Below the pieces are notes generated by a model that was given only the letters and a program-made list of their open reading frames with translations, did no database searches and had not been told where the DNA came from. Positions 17,718-26,733 of a stretch of DNA of 63,967 nucleotides are shown piece by piece. Both the position numbers and the translations under genes were made by a program. Source of the DNA: Nostoc sp. LPT (GTDB taxonomy: Bacteria > Cyanobacteriota > Cyanobacteriia > Cyanobacteriales > Nostocaceae); contig NZ_JABXKF010000139.1 of NCBI RefSeq assembly GCF_017115165.1, positions 1 to 63,967 on the forward strand, given 5' to 3'. How positions within the stretch are numbered: position 1 is the first letter of the stretch; each line of letters starts with the position of its first letter.

Positions 17718-19220
17718 TCAGCGTAGAGACTTTAAGCTTTCAGTCTTTTGCACTAAGAAATCGGTGAAGATACTTATAATTGTGCGCTGACGCAATTTCA
17801 CATTTGCATTAATAGACATCCCTGATTGCAATGGAATTTGACGCTGATTAATCAGTAACTTTTGCCCATGTAGGCGGACTTTTGCGGAAAAACGCCAGAA
17901 ATTATAAACTTGGTCTGGAGGTAAGGCATCAGAGCCAATCTCAATTAGTTCGCCTTTGATATCACCATACTCTTGGAAGGGAAAGGAATCAATTCTCACA
18001 TCTACTTGTTGCCCTTCTTGGACAAAGCCGATGTCGCGGTTGGTGATGTATACGTTAGCAACCAAGTTATCACTAGGAACGAGTTTTAAGAGGGGTTCGC
18101 TGGAATTAACTACAAATCCTGCTGTTTTGGCTTTGAGTTCAAAGACGGTTCCATCTACGGGTGCTGTAATTTTCTGATATTTCAGGGTTTGTTCTGCCTG
18201 AACCCCCTTACTATCAATCTCTCCAATCTGACTATTAATTTCATAGATGCGTTTTTGATTATCTACAATTATCTTGGTTAATTGGCTGTCAATTTCGGCA
18301 ATGTTCTTGTCATTATCTGTAATTTTGGCGAGTAAGTCTTCTTGAGACACTGCCGCAGTATTGCGAAATTTTTGATTTGACTGTGCGATCGCTAATTGTA
18401 ATCGCTGCTGTTCCCGATTCAGTCGAATTACTTCAGATTGTTTGCTGCTGACATCCTGCTGCTGTTTCAAGTATTGCACCTGGGAAATAGCTCCCTGTTG
18501 CGCTAGAGGTTCAAACTTGCGGAGAATTTGTTGATTAATTGTCAGCAACTCTTTAGCGCTTGTTAACTCCGCCTGAGTCTGAAAAAATTGCTGTTGCGTC
18601 TGTCCCGTTTCTAAATTAGCTGTAGCTAAACGCGATTCTAATTCTATTTGGCGATTTCGCAAGCGTAACTGTTGCTCTCTTGTGAGACTATTTCCAGCAG
18701 TTGCACCGTTTAACTGTGTCCGATACAACTGGTTTTCAGCAATAATTGCGGCTCGGCTTTTGGTCAAAAAGGCTAATTCTGGTTTAATTTTCAATAGAGC
18801 AGTTTGCTGTGCCACTTCTTGTATTGATATGTTCCCTTGAAGCTGACGGCGATAGAAATCATTTTCTTGCTCTAGCGCTTGTTTGGCAAGCAACTGAGCC
18901 GCGCGACTTTGCTTTAATGAAATTAGCTCCGCCTCAGAAGTAGTTTTTTCTAGGGTAACGAGTGTTTCACCTTTTTTGACTCGCTGACCATCTTTGACTA
19001 GAATCTCGTTGACAACACCATGAATCGGAGCCTGAATTTCTTTGACTGCACCCTGTGGTTCTAACTTGCCAGTAGCATGAATTGATTCATCAATTTGGAA
19101 GACTGAGGCCCAAATTACTGTGAAGGTGCTAACTCCAACAATAGTCCAAGCGATCGCTCGTGACCAAGTAGGTGTCTGTTGTAAAAGTACTGGTTGATCG
19201 AATTTATATTGAAAATTCAT
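17718..19220 (-). CDS. HlyD-family membrane fusion protein of a type I secretion system
   Basis: I start at MNFQYKFDQP (19220), because the frame upstream to 19256 lies in G-rich repeat sequence. The protein has a short cytosolic tail, one transmembrane helix (about residues 22-42), a first lipoyl half (GAVKEIQAPIHGVVNEILVKDGQRV), a long coiled coil of about 220 residues, then the second lipoyl half (KITAPVDGTVFELKAKTAGFVV) and a beta-barrel region. This is the usual periplasmic adaptor layout. It is the last gene of an operon read as parvulin, ABC transporter, HlyD, with a tandem repeat array between the ABC gene and this one. It would join the ABC exporter to an outer-membrane TolC-type channel. 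Confidence 0.92.
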   Translation of the reverse strand: MNFQYKFDQPVLLQQTPTWSRAIAWTIVGVSTFTVIWASVFQIDESIHATGKLEPQGAVKEIQAPIHGVVNEILVKDGQRVKKGETLVTLEKTTSEAELISLKQSRAAQLLAKQALEQENDFYRRQLQGNISIQEVAQQTALLKIKPELAFLTKSRAAIIAENQLYRTQLNGATAGNSLTREQQLRLRNRQIELESRLATANLETGQTQQQFFQTQAELTSAKELLTINQQILRKFEPLAQQGAISQVQYLKQQQDVSSKQSEVIRLNREQQRLQLAIAQSNQKFRNTAAVSQEDLLAKITDNDKNIAEIDSQLTKIIVDNQKRIYEINSQIGEIDSKGVQAEQTLKYQKITAPVDGTVFELKAKTAGFVVNSSEPLLKLVPSDNLVANVYITNRDIGFVQEGQQVDVRIDSFPFQEYGDIKGELIEIGSDALPPDQVYNFWRFSAKVRLHGQKLLINQRQIPLQSGMSINANVKLRQRTIISIFTDFLVQKTESLKSLR

Positions 19221-19298
19221 AGGGGAATGGGGAATGGGGAATGGGACATTGGGCATTGGGAAGTGTTGAGTGCTGAATTAAGAGTGCTAAGGTTAAAG

Positions 19299-19614
19299 TT
19301 CCAAGTTCAGAAGCTCAACGTTCAAGCAAAAAGGTGCAACTTCCAAGTTCAGAAGCTCAACGTTCAAGCAAAAAGGCGCAACTTCCAAGTTCAAAGGCTC
19401 AACGTTCAAGCAAAAAGGTGCAACTTTCGAGTTCAAAGGCTCAACGTTCAAGCAAAAATGGTGCAACTTCCGAGTTCAAAGGCTCAACGTTCAAGCAAAA
19501 AGGTGCAACTTCCAAGTTCAGAGGCTCAACGTTCAAGCAAAAAGGCTCAACTTCCGAGTTCTGAAGCTCAACTTTCGAGTTCTGAAGTCGAAGTTCCGAG
19601 TTCTGAGCTTGAAG
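19299..19614. repeat. 42/21-nt tandem repeat array inside the secretion operon
   Basis: Six units of 42 nt (one of 43) start at 19299, 19341, 19383, 19425, 19468 and 19510. They are followed by three half-units of 21 nt at 19552, 19573 and 19594. Each half begins with tt(c/t)c(a/g)agttc. Words such as gctcaacgttcaagcaaaaa recur in every full unit. The array stays open in frames on both strands because 21 is a multiple of three. The translated products are repeat only and are not annotated as genes. Confidence 0.93.
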
Positions 19615-19668
19615 CAATAATACTTCCTCCTGACTCCTGACTCCTAACTCAGCACTCAGCACTCAGCA

Positions 19669-22233
19669 CTAAACTTTCGCTTCTTGTTGCTGATACAGAC
19701 AGTAGTAATAACCTTTGAGCGCCATTAATTCTTTATGAGTCCCTTGTTCTACCACAGCACCTCTATCCATCATCAAAATGATATCGGCATTGCGAATTGT
19801 GCTGAGGCGGTGAGTAATGAAAAACACTGTTTTATCTTGGAAAGCTGTCGCTAAGTTACGGCAAACTTGGGCTTCAGCATTGTAATCTAAGGCACTGGTA
19901 GCTTCATCAAGGATAAGCAATTGCGGATTTTGCAGGACAGTACGAGCGATCGCTACTCGTTGGCGTTGTCCTCCAGACAGTCCCGAACCTCGTTCGCCCA
20001 CACGGGTGTTATAGCCACTGGGCAGAGACATAATAAAGTCGTGGGCATAAGCTATTTTGGCAGCAGTAATAATTTCCTCATCGCTTGCATCAGGATACCC
20101 CAAGGCAATGTTTTCGCGGACTGTGCCATCAAACAGGAGGGTATCTTGTAATACCATACCAATTTGACGACGTAAGGAATAGAGTTCTACTTTGCTGATG
20201 TCATAGCCATCAATCAAGATTTTGCCGGACTTGGGTTCATAAAGTCGGGGTAATAATTTTAGCAGTGTACTTTTACCGGAACCACTTTGACCAACAATTC
20301 CCACAAAAGAGCCAGCAGGAAAATCTAAGTTAATATTGCACAGTTGCAATGGGCCGTGTTCCGAGAAACTGAAGCTAAGATTTTCAAAGCGGACACTACC
20401 TTGAATACTGGGCATGAGGATATTTTGACAGTTACCGATTTCTACTTCTTGGGGAGTGTCTAAAATATCAGCAAGGCGTTGCAGAGATAGAGCAGTTTCT
20501 TGGAAGTTCTGCCAAAGTTGCATTAGGCGTAACAAGGGGCTGGTAACATAACCAGCTAGGATGCGGAAAGCGATGAGTTGTCCCAAGGTTAGGTGCTGAT
20601 TGAGGACGAGAAAAGCTCCCACCCACAGCACTAACATACTGGAAAACTTGTTGAGAAAGTTACTAACAGAACTGGCGGTAGTTTGGGTAGAGACTGTTTT
20701 GAAACCTGCGCTAATATAACGAGCATAGCGTTCTTGCCATTGCCAACGCGATCGCATTTCTAAATTTTGCGCCTTGACTGTCTGCATTCCCCCCATCACT
20801 TCCACTAGATAAGATTGCGTTTCAGCATTGCATTCTGCTTTCTCTTGCAATTGTCGCCGCATCAGAGGTGATACCATTAGGTTGAGCAAACCAAACAACG
20901 GCACTGTTGCCAAAGCTACCAAGGTTAACACTGGGCTGTAAATCGCCATCACCACAATATAAACTACAGAAAATACCGCATCCATCACCACAGTTAAAGC
21001 TGTACCAGTCAAGAAAGAACGAATGTTTTCCAACTCGTGAATTCGTGTTGCCAATTCTCCCACAGGACGGCGTTCAAAGTAAGATAATGGCAGACGCAAC
21101 AGATGATTAATCACCTCAGAACCAAGGGTGAGGTCAATTCGGTTAGTGGTATCTGTAAATAAGTGAGTGCGGACACTGGTGAGTATTGCTTCGATGACTG
21201 CTACTACCAGCAAAAAGATGCCAAAAACTTCCAGGGTATCAGGACTGTTACCAACCAGTACTTTGTCAATAATCACCTGTGTGGCGAGGGGATTTACCAG
21301 CCCAAACAGTTGAATAACAATGGAAGCAACTAGTACTTCAATTAATACCTTGCGATAGCGCCGCAGTGAGGGTACAAACCAACTCAAACTAAACCGCGCC
21401 TTGGGAGTATTTTTGGTAGTTTGTAGCAGCAGAACCTCTCCTTCAGCCCCCCAGTTTTCCGCAAAGTCTCGTAATTTGTAGCGTAGTAGTCCCATCTCTG
21501 GAACGGCAATGAGTAACTCTTGATTGCTATTTTTGTAAATAATTGCAAAACTATCTTGCCAAGAAATCATTACTGGTAATTGCAAGCGTCCGACTGCGGC
21601 GGCGGGAACTTTCACCATTTGTGTTGTCAACCCCATCAACTCGGCGGCGGCGGCGCAAAATTGCAGAGATATAATACCTTTCTGTTCGTGCTGCTTTGTC
21701 AACACCCGTTGTAACGTATCTCTGCGCCAGGAGATGTTAAAGTATTGGCTCAACATCTGGAAGCAAGCTAGGGAAGCATCCAGCGGCCCTCTACCTTTGA
21801 TATAAGGAAACTTCTTTTGTTTACCCTTAGTTGCTGGTTCTTCCGTAACAGTAATTTCTGAGGCGTAGGGAATCTCTGCGGGTAAGAGTGTTTTTGGTAT
21901 AGGAGGGGCGAGATTTTCTCCAAATATTGATTTGGGCAATCCTACCAGACGCATATTTGTATTAAATTTCAGCTTGGGGTTAAGTTCATCCAACTCCAAG
22001 CGACTCCCCACAGGGAACTCAGGATCAAAATTACTGCTGACTAACCACAAAAATTCTGAATCTAACTGCTGGCGGAAGACTTTTCGTGCAGGGATTGTTT
22101 GGATGATAGCAACTTCGGTTGCAGTCTGGGCAAGCTTAACTAAATTCCTGCTACCATCTGCGCGACGGCTGAGTTCTTCGGTAAGCAGTTCATGCACTTC
22201 TAAAAGAGTAATCTCATTTTGCAACGCTTGCAC
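19669..22233 (-). CDS. Type I secretion ABC transporter with inactive C39-like domain (main part of a frameshifted gene)
   Basis: The 854-residue frame holds a C39-peptidase-like domain (about 150-265), six membrane helices (about 295-570) and an ABC ATPase with Walker A GQSGSGKST, signature LSGGQRQRVAIAR and Walker B LLILDEATSALD. In the C39-like domain the place of the catalytic Cys is Ala (LDASLACFQML) and the expected catalytic His region reads SFAIIYK. It is therefore probably a non-cleaving C39-like docking domain as in HlyB-type exporters. The GTG start at 22233 is internal to a longer gene whose 5' part is the cyclic-nucleotide-binding frame at 22260-22613; one missing base in a T4 run separates them. 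AGGAAC lies nine bases upstream of the GTG, so the main part might still be made. Confidence 0.88.
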   Translation of the reverse strand: MQALQNEITLLEVHELLTEELSRRADGSRNLVKLAQTATEVAIIQTIPARKVFRQQLDSEFLWLVSSNFDPEFPVGSRLELDELNPKLKFNTNMRLVGLPKSIFGENLAPPIPKTLLPAEIPYASEITVTEEPATKGKQKKFPYIKGRGPLDASLACFQMLSQYFNISWRRDTLQRVLTKQHEQKGIISLQFCAAAAELMGLTTQMVKVPAAAVGRLQLPVMISWQDSFAIIYKNSNQELLIAVPEMGLLRYKLRDFAENWGAEGEVLLLQTTKNTPKARFSLSWFVPSLRRYRKVLIEVLVASIVIQLFGLVNPLATQVIIDKVLVGNSPDTLEVFGIFLLVVAVIEAILTSVRTHLFTDTTNRIDLTLGSEVINHLLRLPLSYFERRPVGELATRIHELENIRSFLTGTALTVVMDAVFSVVYIVVMAIYSPVLTLVALATVPLFGLLNLMVSPLMRRQLQEKAECNAETQSYLVEVMGGMQTVKAQNLEMRSRWQWQERYARYISAGFKTVSTQTTASSVSNFLNKFSSMLVLWVGAFLVLNQHLTLGQLIAFRILAGYVTSPLLRLMQLWQNFQETALSLQRLADILDTPQEVEIGNCQNILMPSIQGSVRFENLSFSFSEHGPLQLCNINLDFPAGSFVGIVGQSGSGKSTLLKLLPRLYEPKSGKILIDGYDISKVELYSLRRQIGMVLQDTLLFDGTVRENIALGYPDASDEEIITAAKIAYAHDFIMSLPSGYNTRVGERGSGLSGGQRQRVAIARTVLQNPQLLILDEATSALDYNAEAQVCRNLATAFQDKTVFFITHRLSTIRNADIILMMDRGAVVEQGTHKELMALKGYYYCLYQQQEAKV

Positions 22234-22259
22234 AAAAGGCTGTTCCTGCTTGAGTAAGG

Positions 22260-22613
22260 TTAGAAAACAGCAATAGGTAGATTAATAGCGATAACTTCAG
22301 TAGAAGCGATCGCAGTTTCACATGCAATACCCCGCATATAACTTACCCAACCTAAAACCTCTCCTAGTGAGAGTAACTTCAGTGTCGCCGGATTTTGTCC
22401 TTGGGAATTGTAGGTTAATAAACGTGCTTGTCCTTGGTAGATAATGCTAATCCAATTGGGCATAGCTTCCCTGGTTACTATTACCTGCCCGATGCGATAA
22501 CGACAAAATTGCACTTTGTTGAGCAAATTTTCTAAAACATTTGCTGACAGATAATTGAAAGGAAATAAATCGGCAATATATTCTTGAATATCAACGGTTG
22601 TATTTGTCATCAT
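22260..22613 (-). pseudogene. Cyclic-nucleotide-binding (Crp-like) domain, 5' part of the ABC transporter gene
   Basis: This 117-residue frame encodes a CNB-type domain (FNYLSANVLENLLNKVQF; then YQGQARLLTYNSQGQ; then LSLGEVLGWVSYMRG; then CETAIASTEVIAI). In some cyanobacterial exporters such a domain is fused to the N-terminus of the C39-like ABC transporter. Here the frame ends IAVF-stop at 22260. Adding one T to the T4 run (plus-strand A run 22264-22267) would read AVFLTLLKQEQPFVQALQ straight into the ABC frame. It is therefore best seen as one gene, 22613 to 19669, with a single-base frameshift. Confidence 0.8.
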
Positions 22614-22706
22614 CTTGCATCCGATTTTAATAATTTCTAAGTCAATACACTTGGGTTAAGCCTCTTTTCTCCCCCTGCCTCCCCTGCTCCCTGCCCCTCT
22701 GCCGTT

Positions 22707-23507
22707 CTACGCTGCGATCGCTTCTTGAACCTGTGCTGATTTACTGTTGATTCCCATCCAGGTTTTTTCTTCTGGTGATAGTTGACTTAGTTGCTGTTGA
22801 AACCAAGTTTCAAAATTCTCTTGCAGCAATCGTTGTCGCATAAAATCGTCCAATTGGGCAGTTATAAACTTTTCCACACGTACAATTATCCATGAGTCTC
22901 CAAAGGGTACGGGTGGTTGAACTATACCTACTTGACTTGTACAAAGTAACTGAGCAAAATTAGGGGTGATAGTACCAAGTTCTACTGGGCCGATGATGCC
23001 ATTTGTATCAGCTTCTGGTCCTTGAGAATATTCACGCGCCAATTCAGAAAATGATTGTTCTCCTTCTTGAATTCGGAAGAATAGCTCGTTAGCAGCTCCT
23101 CTATTTTCAGTCCGAATTAAAGAATAAATAACTTTATCAAAATGTCTTTTGTATTTGAGGAAGTAAGATTCTAGCTGATGTCCCCAAGTTATTTGCTTGA
23201 ATTTTTCGACTCTGAGCTTGCGGGTGGCGAAAAGTTCTAATTGTTCTTGAGTCAAACCGTAACGTAAACACCAATCTTGGATTTTTTCTGCGCTGTTTAA
23301 ATCCCAATGCTGATAAAATTGCTCTAGAGCCTGAGTTGTTTCGGCATGTGTGCAGGTGATTGGTGCGATCGCTAATTCAATAATGCTCTGAGATAACAAT
23401 TGCGGGATTAGATTGTAACTTGCTAAAAAGGGGATAATTTCTGGGGGCAAGATGGCGCTGCTGCTACGCCCATCGTAGACATCGCCTAGTTGTAATGTTT
23501 TATTCAT
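22707..23507 (-). CDS. PpiC/parvulin-type peptidyl-prolyl isomerase
   Basis: The 266-residue protein has an N-terminal helical SurA-like part (about 1-140) and a parvulin domain (about 145-215: FFRIQEGEQSFSELAREYSQ, then GIIGPVELGTI and SWIIVRVEKF). No signal peptide is seen, so it probably acts in the cytosol. It is the first gene of the type I secretion operon, 93 nt before the CNB/ABC gene, and may keep cargo in an export-competent form. Adjacent genes on the same strand upstream encode the likely cargo. Confidence 0.87.
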   Translation of the reverse strand: MNKTLQLGDVYDGRSSSAILPPEIIPFLASYNLIPQLLSQSIIELAIAPITCTHAETTQALEQFYQHWDLNSAEKIQDWCLRYGLTQEQLELFATRKLRVEKFKQITWGHQLESYFLKYKRHFDKVIYSLIRTENRGAANELFFRIQEGEQSFSELAREYSQGPEADTNGIIGPVELGTITPNFAQLLCTSQVGIVQPPVPFGDSWIIVRVEKFITAQLDDFMRQRLLQENFETWFQQQLSQLSPEEKTWMGINSKSAQVQEAIAA

Positions 23508-23549
23508 ATTTGTGCAAATATTTGAGCCGTGCAGAGATAAATTGAGAAA

Positions 23550-23587
23550 TGCAAGCGGTATTCAGGTATGGATTTGTACCGCTTGCA
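23550..23587 (-). terminator. Hairpin downstream of the first PPC protein gene
   Basis: The arms tgcaagcggta (23550-23560) and taccgcttgca (23577-23587) form an 11-bp stem. The homologous hairpin beyond the second copy (25865-25899) keeps pairing with different bases, which argues for a selected structure such as a terminator. It lies about 70 nt past the stop at 23660. Confidence 0.65.
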
Positions 23588-23659
23588 TCATTTGCATACT
23601 CTTGAAAGCATTGCCGTACAAAACTTTCAAGTACTACTCATCACTGCTAATGCCTAAAC

Positions 23660-24418
23660 TTAAGCAGGAACGGAGAACTGATTAAAAGTCACATTGTAGT
23701 TAGTGTCACCAGTGAATTCAGTTACCTGCAAGAAGTAGTCACCACGTACAGTAATGTTGGAAATCAGTTCTGAAGTAATACCTGCATTATTAGAGCTGGC
23801 AATTACCTCACCTGCATCGACGATGCGATTGTTGTTAGTGTCTCGAATCAACCGGATATCAGCATCGCTGCTTAATCCGTCCAATCTAATGTCGGCACCC
23901 TCACGGAATCCCAAAGAGAAGCTGTAAACATCAGTAGTGTTCTGGTTATTGACGTTACCTGTACGAGTGGTATTACCTGACAAGTGACCGAGTACAAATT
24001 CCTTGGGTAGAAGGTTGCTGGAACTAGCTGAAATCGGAAAAGTTCCAGAAGGTTCAGTTGCAGACAAGGCTAAATTGTAACTGACATCGCCTGAACTACC
24101 TGGAGCAAAGCGAGATACTTCGGCAAAAAAAGTACCGGAGCTAGTTTTAAAGTTAATCGCCTCATCTTGGTTGCTTCCGCGATTGGAAACAAGTCCAACA
24201 TTTCGATCGAAGCTGTCTAATACACCGTTATTGTTAGCATCTCGAAACAGTCGAATGTCGGCATCATCACCAGTGCTGATATTTGTCAGAGATAAGTTGA
24301 TATTTTTGCCACTGCTGATTTGGAACTGAAAGACATCTGTGGGATCGGATGTAGTTAAATCAAAGTTATTTTTAACAACAGGAGTGCTACCAAGTGTACC
24401 AAGATTGAAAAGTGCCAT
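23660..24418 (-). CDS. PPC-domain (pre-peptidase C-terminal-like) protein, likely type I secretion cargo
   Basis: The 252-residue acidic protein consists of two repeats of about 110 residues with PPC-like beta-sandwich features (VFQFQISSGKNINLSL; FFAEVSRFAPGSSGDVSYNL; YFLQVTEFTGDTNYNV). Each has an Asp/Asn-rich loop like a Ca-binding dockerin or EF loop (DADIRLFRDANNNGVLDSFD and DADIRLIRDTNNNRIVDAG). There is no Sec signal peptide, which fits C-terminal type I secretion signals. AAAGGAC lies just before the ATG. It is nearly duplicated at 25969-26733 together with its upstream region. Position directly upstream of the exporter operon supports the cargo role, which remains inference. Confidence 0.82.
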   Translation of the reverse strand: MALFNLGTLGSTPVVKNNFDLTTSDPTDVFQFQISSGKNINLSLTNISTGDDADIRLFRDANNNGVLDSFDRNVGLVSNRGSNQDEAINFKTSSGTFFAEVSRFAPGSSGDVSYNLALSATEPSGTFPISASSSNLLPKEFVLGHLSGNTTRTGNVNNQNTTDVYSFSLGFREGADIRLDGLSSDADIRLIRDTNNNRIVDAGEVIASSNNAGITSELISNITVRGDYFLQVTEFTGDTNYNVTFNQFSVPA

Positions 24419-25218
24419 TTTTTTGTCCTTTAGATGTTGATTGCAATCTGGTAAAGTTCAGATTAAGTTGTGGTTTGCACAAATGTAAATATCGCTTGAA
24501 ATCGATATTTACTGGAATTTAGTGGCTGAGAATTCGATGAAAATAAATATTATTTATTATTTTCAATAGAGCCTTAGCTGTTTGGTTGTGTGCTTGCCGT
24601 GTTCAGAACTTGTTGTTTAACCATGAATCTAAATTAAACTGTTTTTTCAATAAGCACAGCATGAAAAAGACTTCTATAGTTAGGTGTTTGTTAAAGTAAA
24701 TTCCAAGTGCTTTGTATTGTTTAGTCATAAAAAGTCTTATGACTCACCATTGGCGTAATCGAGAATGAGTTTGATGAAATAAGAGATGTGTGAAGAAGTA
24801 GGCGAAAGCTTATAAGTATCTAGTACCGCAAGGCGGAAGTCAAAAGTCAAAAGTCTACGCATAATTGTATTCCAAGCTCTTGCGCCATTTGAAATGGTGA
24901 GGCAGTCGCTCAGAGGGGGTTCCCCCCATGAGGAACTGCCGAACCCGAAGGGGTATGTTTATTTCCGCCGTGTTGTACTAGGCATAAATAAATTAAAGTT
25001 TGTAGTAAGGACTTTAGTCCTGATAATCCTTGATCTGAGCGATAAATCGCTCACTACAAACTAAGAGTTTATCGATAAAGGCAGGAGGCAGGAGGAAAAC
25101 TGCCCGACGCTCGTAGACTCGCTACCGCTGCACTATCTTGCGTGTTTCAATTTATATTTAATTATCTTTACCTAATTATCAGGCGCTAGTAATACCACAA
25201 GCCTTGTTATCATTGATA
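24419..25218. other. Upstream region of the PPC gene plus repeat-rich intergenic DNA
   Basis: 24419-24740 is nearly identical to 26734-27052, so promoter and leader were duplicated with the gene. The leader is AT-rich (attatttattattttcaata) and holds a short palindrome-like atcgcttgaaatcgat. From 24741 to 25218 only dispersed repeats are seen, including one near 24900-24950 (agagggggttcccccc). No gene is found. Confidence 0.6.
24997..25062. repeat. Multi-hairpin repeat element
   Basis: The outer arms agtttgtagt (24997-25006) and actacaaact (25053-25062) enclose two further hairpins, the self-complementary aggactttagtcct and the pair gagcgat/atcgctc. It is a compact 66-nt structured element of a kind dispersed in Nostoc genomes. 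Confidence 0.65.
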
Positions 25219-25247
25219 CAAAAAAGCCTCTGATAACTCAAAGGCTT
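25219..25247 (-). terminator. Intrinsic terminator on the minus strand
   Basis: Read on the minus strand, aagcctttga pairs with tcagaggctt (one mismatch or wobble), followed by a run of six T. It would end transcripts coming from the decayed region at 25331-25860. Confidence 0.65.
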
Positions 25248-25330
25248 CTTATGATTAACTAAATGTTTCTGGTAGTCTTTAAACGATCGCTAATTTATGA
25301 GTTTTCACTCCTCACTTGTTACACTTCACT

Positions 25331-25474
25331 TCACCAGCCCCATCGGGCAAAGTGAAATGAATCGGCGATAGAACCCCACAAACGTACATCTGTGCCTAAA
25401 TCCCTTCCCCGAAGGAAGCTTAAAAAATCTTTAACATCAATTTTGTTGAAATATTTGATCGATGCAGCTATAAT
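25331..25474 (-). pseudogene. 3'-terminal fragment of an unrecognised protein gene
   Basis: A start-less frame of 47 residues between two stops has protein-like composition (KIDVKDFLSFLRGRDLGTDV, then RLWGSIADSFHFARWGW). It ends with TGA at 25331-25333. I do not recognise the family. It lies between two PPC copies and looks like debris left by the rearrangement. Confidence 0.35.
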
Positions 25475-25619
25475 TTATGCAATGAAGCGGTAAAGTTCAG
25501 GTATAACTTTCTGCCACTTGCATCATTTGCATACCCTTGAAAGCATTGCCGTACAATACTTTCAATTACTACTCACCACTCCCGATGCCTAAACTTAAGC
25601 AAAGGGGGTGGTGAACTAG

Positions 25620-25850
25620 TTAAAAGTCTAAAGTGTAGTTAGTGCTATCTTTGAATTGCTCGACTTGTAGAAAGTATTTACCAGCATCACTAATATTGGA
25701 AATAATATTTGAGGTAATACCGCTTTTAATAGAACGGGCAATTTCCTCTCCTGTCTCTACTCTGCCATTGCGATTAAAGTCTCAAATTAGTTGGATATCA
25801 GCATCGTTGCTCAGTCCGCTTTAGTTAAGTCTGATGTCACTTTTTTGTCT
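25620..25850 (-). pseudogene. Decayed third copy of the PPC-domain protein
   Basis: The minus strand reads DADIQLI, a stop, then DFNRNGRVETGEEIARSI and YFLQVEQFKDSTNYTLDF. This matches the C-terminal repeat of the two intact PPC genes. At least two in-frame stops and loss of the whole N-terminal part show decay. Its downstream hairpin (about 25487-25525) is also partly unpaired, unlike those of the intact copies. Confidence 0.75.
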
Positions 25851-25864
25851 AAAGTCTGGAATAA

Positions 25865-25899
25865 AAGCGGCAAAGTTCAGGTACGATTCTTTGCCGCTT
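25865..25899 (-). terminator. Hairpin downstream of the second PPC gene
   Basis: The arms aagcggcaaag (25865-25875) and ctttgccgctt (25889-25899) are perfectly paired. On the minus strand the stem is followed by TTTATT. Compared with 23550-23587 both arms changed together, which is compensatory. Confidence 0.7.
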
Positions 25900-25968
25900 A
25901 TATCATTTGCATACCCTTGAAAGCATTGCCGTACAAAACTTTCAAGTACTACTCACCATTGCCGATGC

Positions 25969-26733
25969 CTAAACTAAAGCTTGGCCGGTAGTGAAGTGGT
26001 CGAAAGTCACAGTGTAGTCAGAGGTAGAGAATTGAGTGACTTGCAAGAAGTAGTCACCAGATAAGTTAATGTTGGAAATAAGCTCTGACGTAGTACCTCC
26101 ACTAATAGAGCGTGCAACTTCTTCGCCAGCATCAACGATGCGATTGTTGTTAGAGTCCCGAATCAGCCGGATGTCAGCATCGCCGTTCAGTCCGTTCAAT
26201 TTAATGTTGACACCCTCAAAGAATCCCAAAGAGAAGTTGTAAACATCAGTAGTGTTCTGGTTATTGACGTTACCTGTACGAGTGACATCAGTTGACAAGT
26301 TACCAAGTACAAATTCCTTAGGTAGAAGGTTACTGAAACTGGCTGAAAGGGGAAAAGTTCCAGAAGGTTCAGTTGCAGACAAGGCTAAATCATAACTGAC
26401 ATTGCCTGAACTACCTGGAGCAAAGCGAGATACTTCGGCAAAAAAAGTACCTGAGCTAGTTTTAAAGTTAATCGCCTCATCTTGGTTGCTTCCGCGATTG
26501 GAAACAAGTCCAACATTTCGGTCGAAGCTGTCCAATACGCCGTTATTGTTAGCGTCTCGAAACAGTCGGATGTCCGCATCATCGCCAGTGCTGATATCTG
26601 TCAGAGATAAGTTGATATTTTTGCCACTGGTGATTTGGAACTTAAAGACATCTGTAGGGTCTGTGGTAGTTAAACTGAAGTTATCTCTGACAACAGGCGT
26701 GCTACCGAGTGTGCCAAGATTGAAAAGTGCCAT
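25969..26733 (-). CDS. PPC-domain protein, second copy (likely type I secretion cargo)
   Basis: I start at MALFNLGTLGS (26733), which has AAAGGAC directly before it; the frame extends upstream to 26769 without support. The 254-residue product is a close paralogue of the gene at 23660-24418, with the same two PPC-like repeats and Asp/Asn-rich loops (FRDANNNGVLDSFDRN; IRDSNNNRIVDAGEE). Differences cluster in the second repeat and the C-terminus (DYTVTFDHFTTGQALV), where a type I signal might lie. Gene, leader and terminator hairpin were duplicated together. Confidence 0.82.
   Translation of the reverse strand: MALFNLGTLGSTPVVRDNFSLTTTDPTDVFKFQITSGKNINLSLTDISTGDDADIRLFRDANNNGVLDSFDRNVGLVSNRGSNQDEAINFKTSSGTFFAEVSRFAPGSSGNVSYDLALSATEPSGTFPLSASFSNLLPKEFVLGNLSTDVTRTGNVNNQNTTDVYNFSLGFFEGVNIKLNGLNGDADIRLIRDSNNNRIVDAGEEVARSISGGTTSELISNINLSGDYFLQVTQFSTSDYTVTFDHFTTGQALV

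Noticed and set aside
19194..19662. Frames on both strands through the 42/21-nt array
   Set aside because: Repeat translation only (for example QAKRCNFQVQKLNV-type repeats); no start signals or family.
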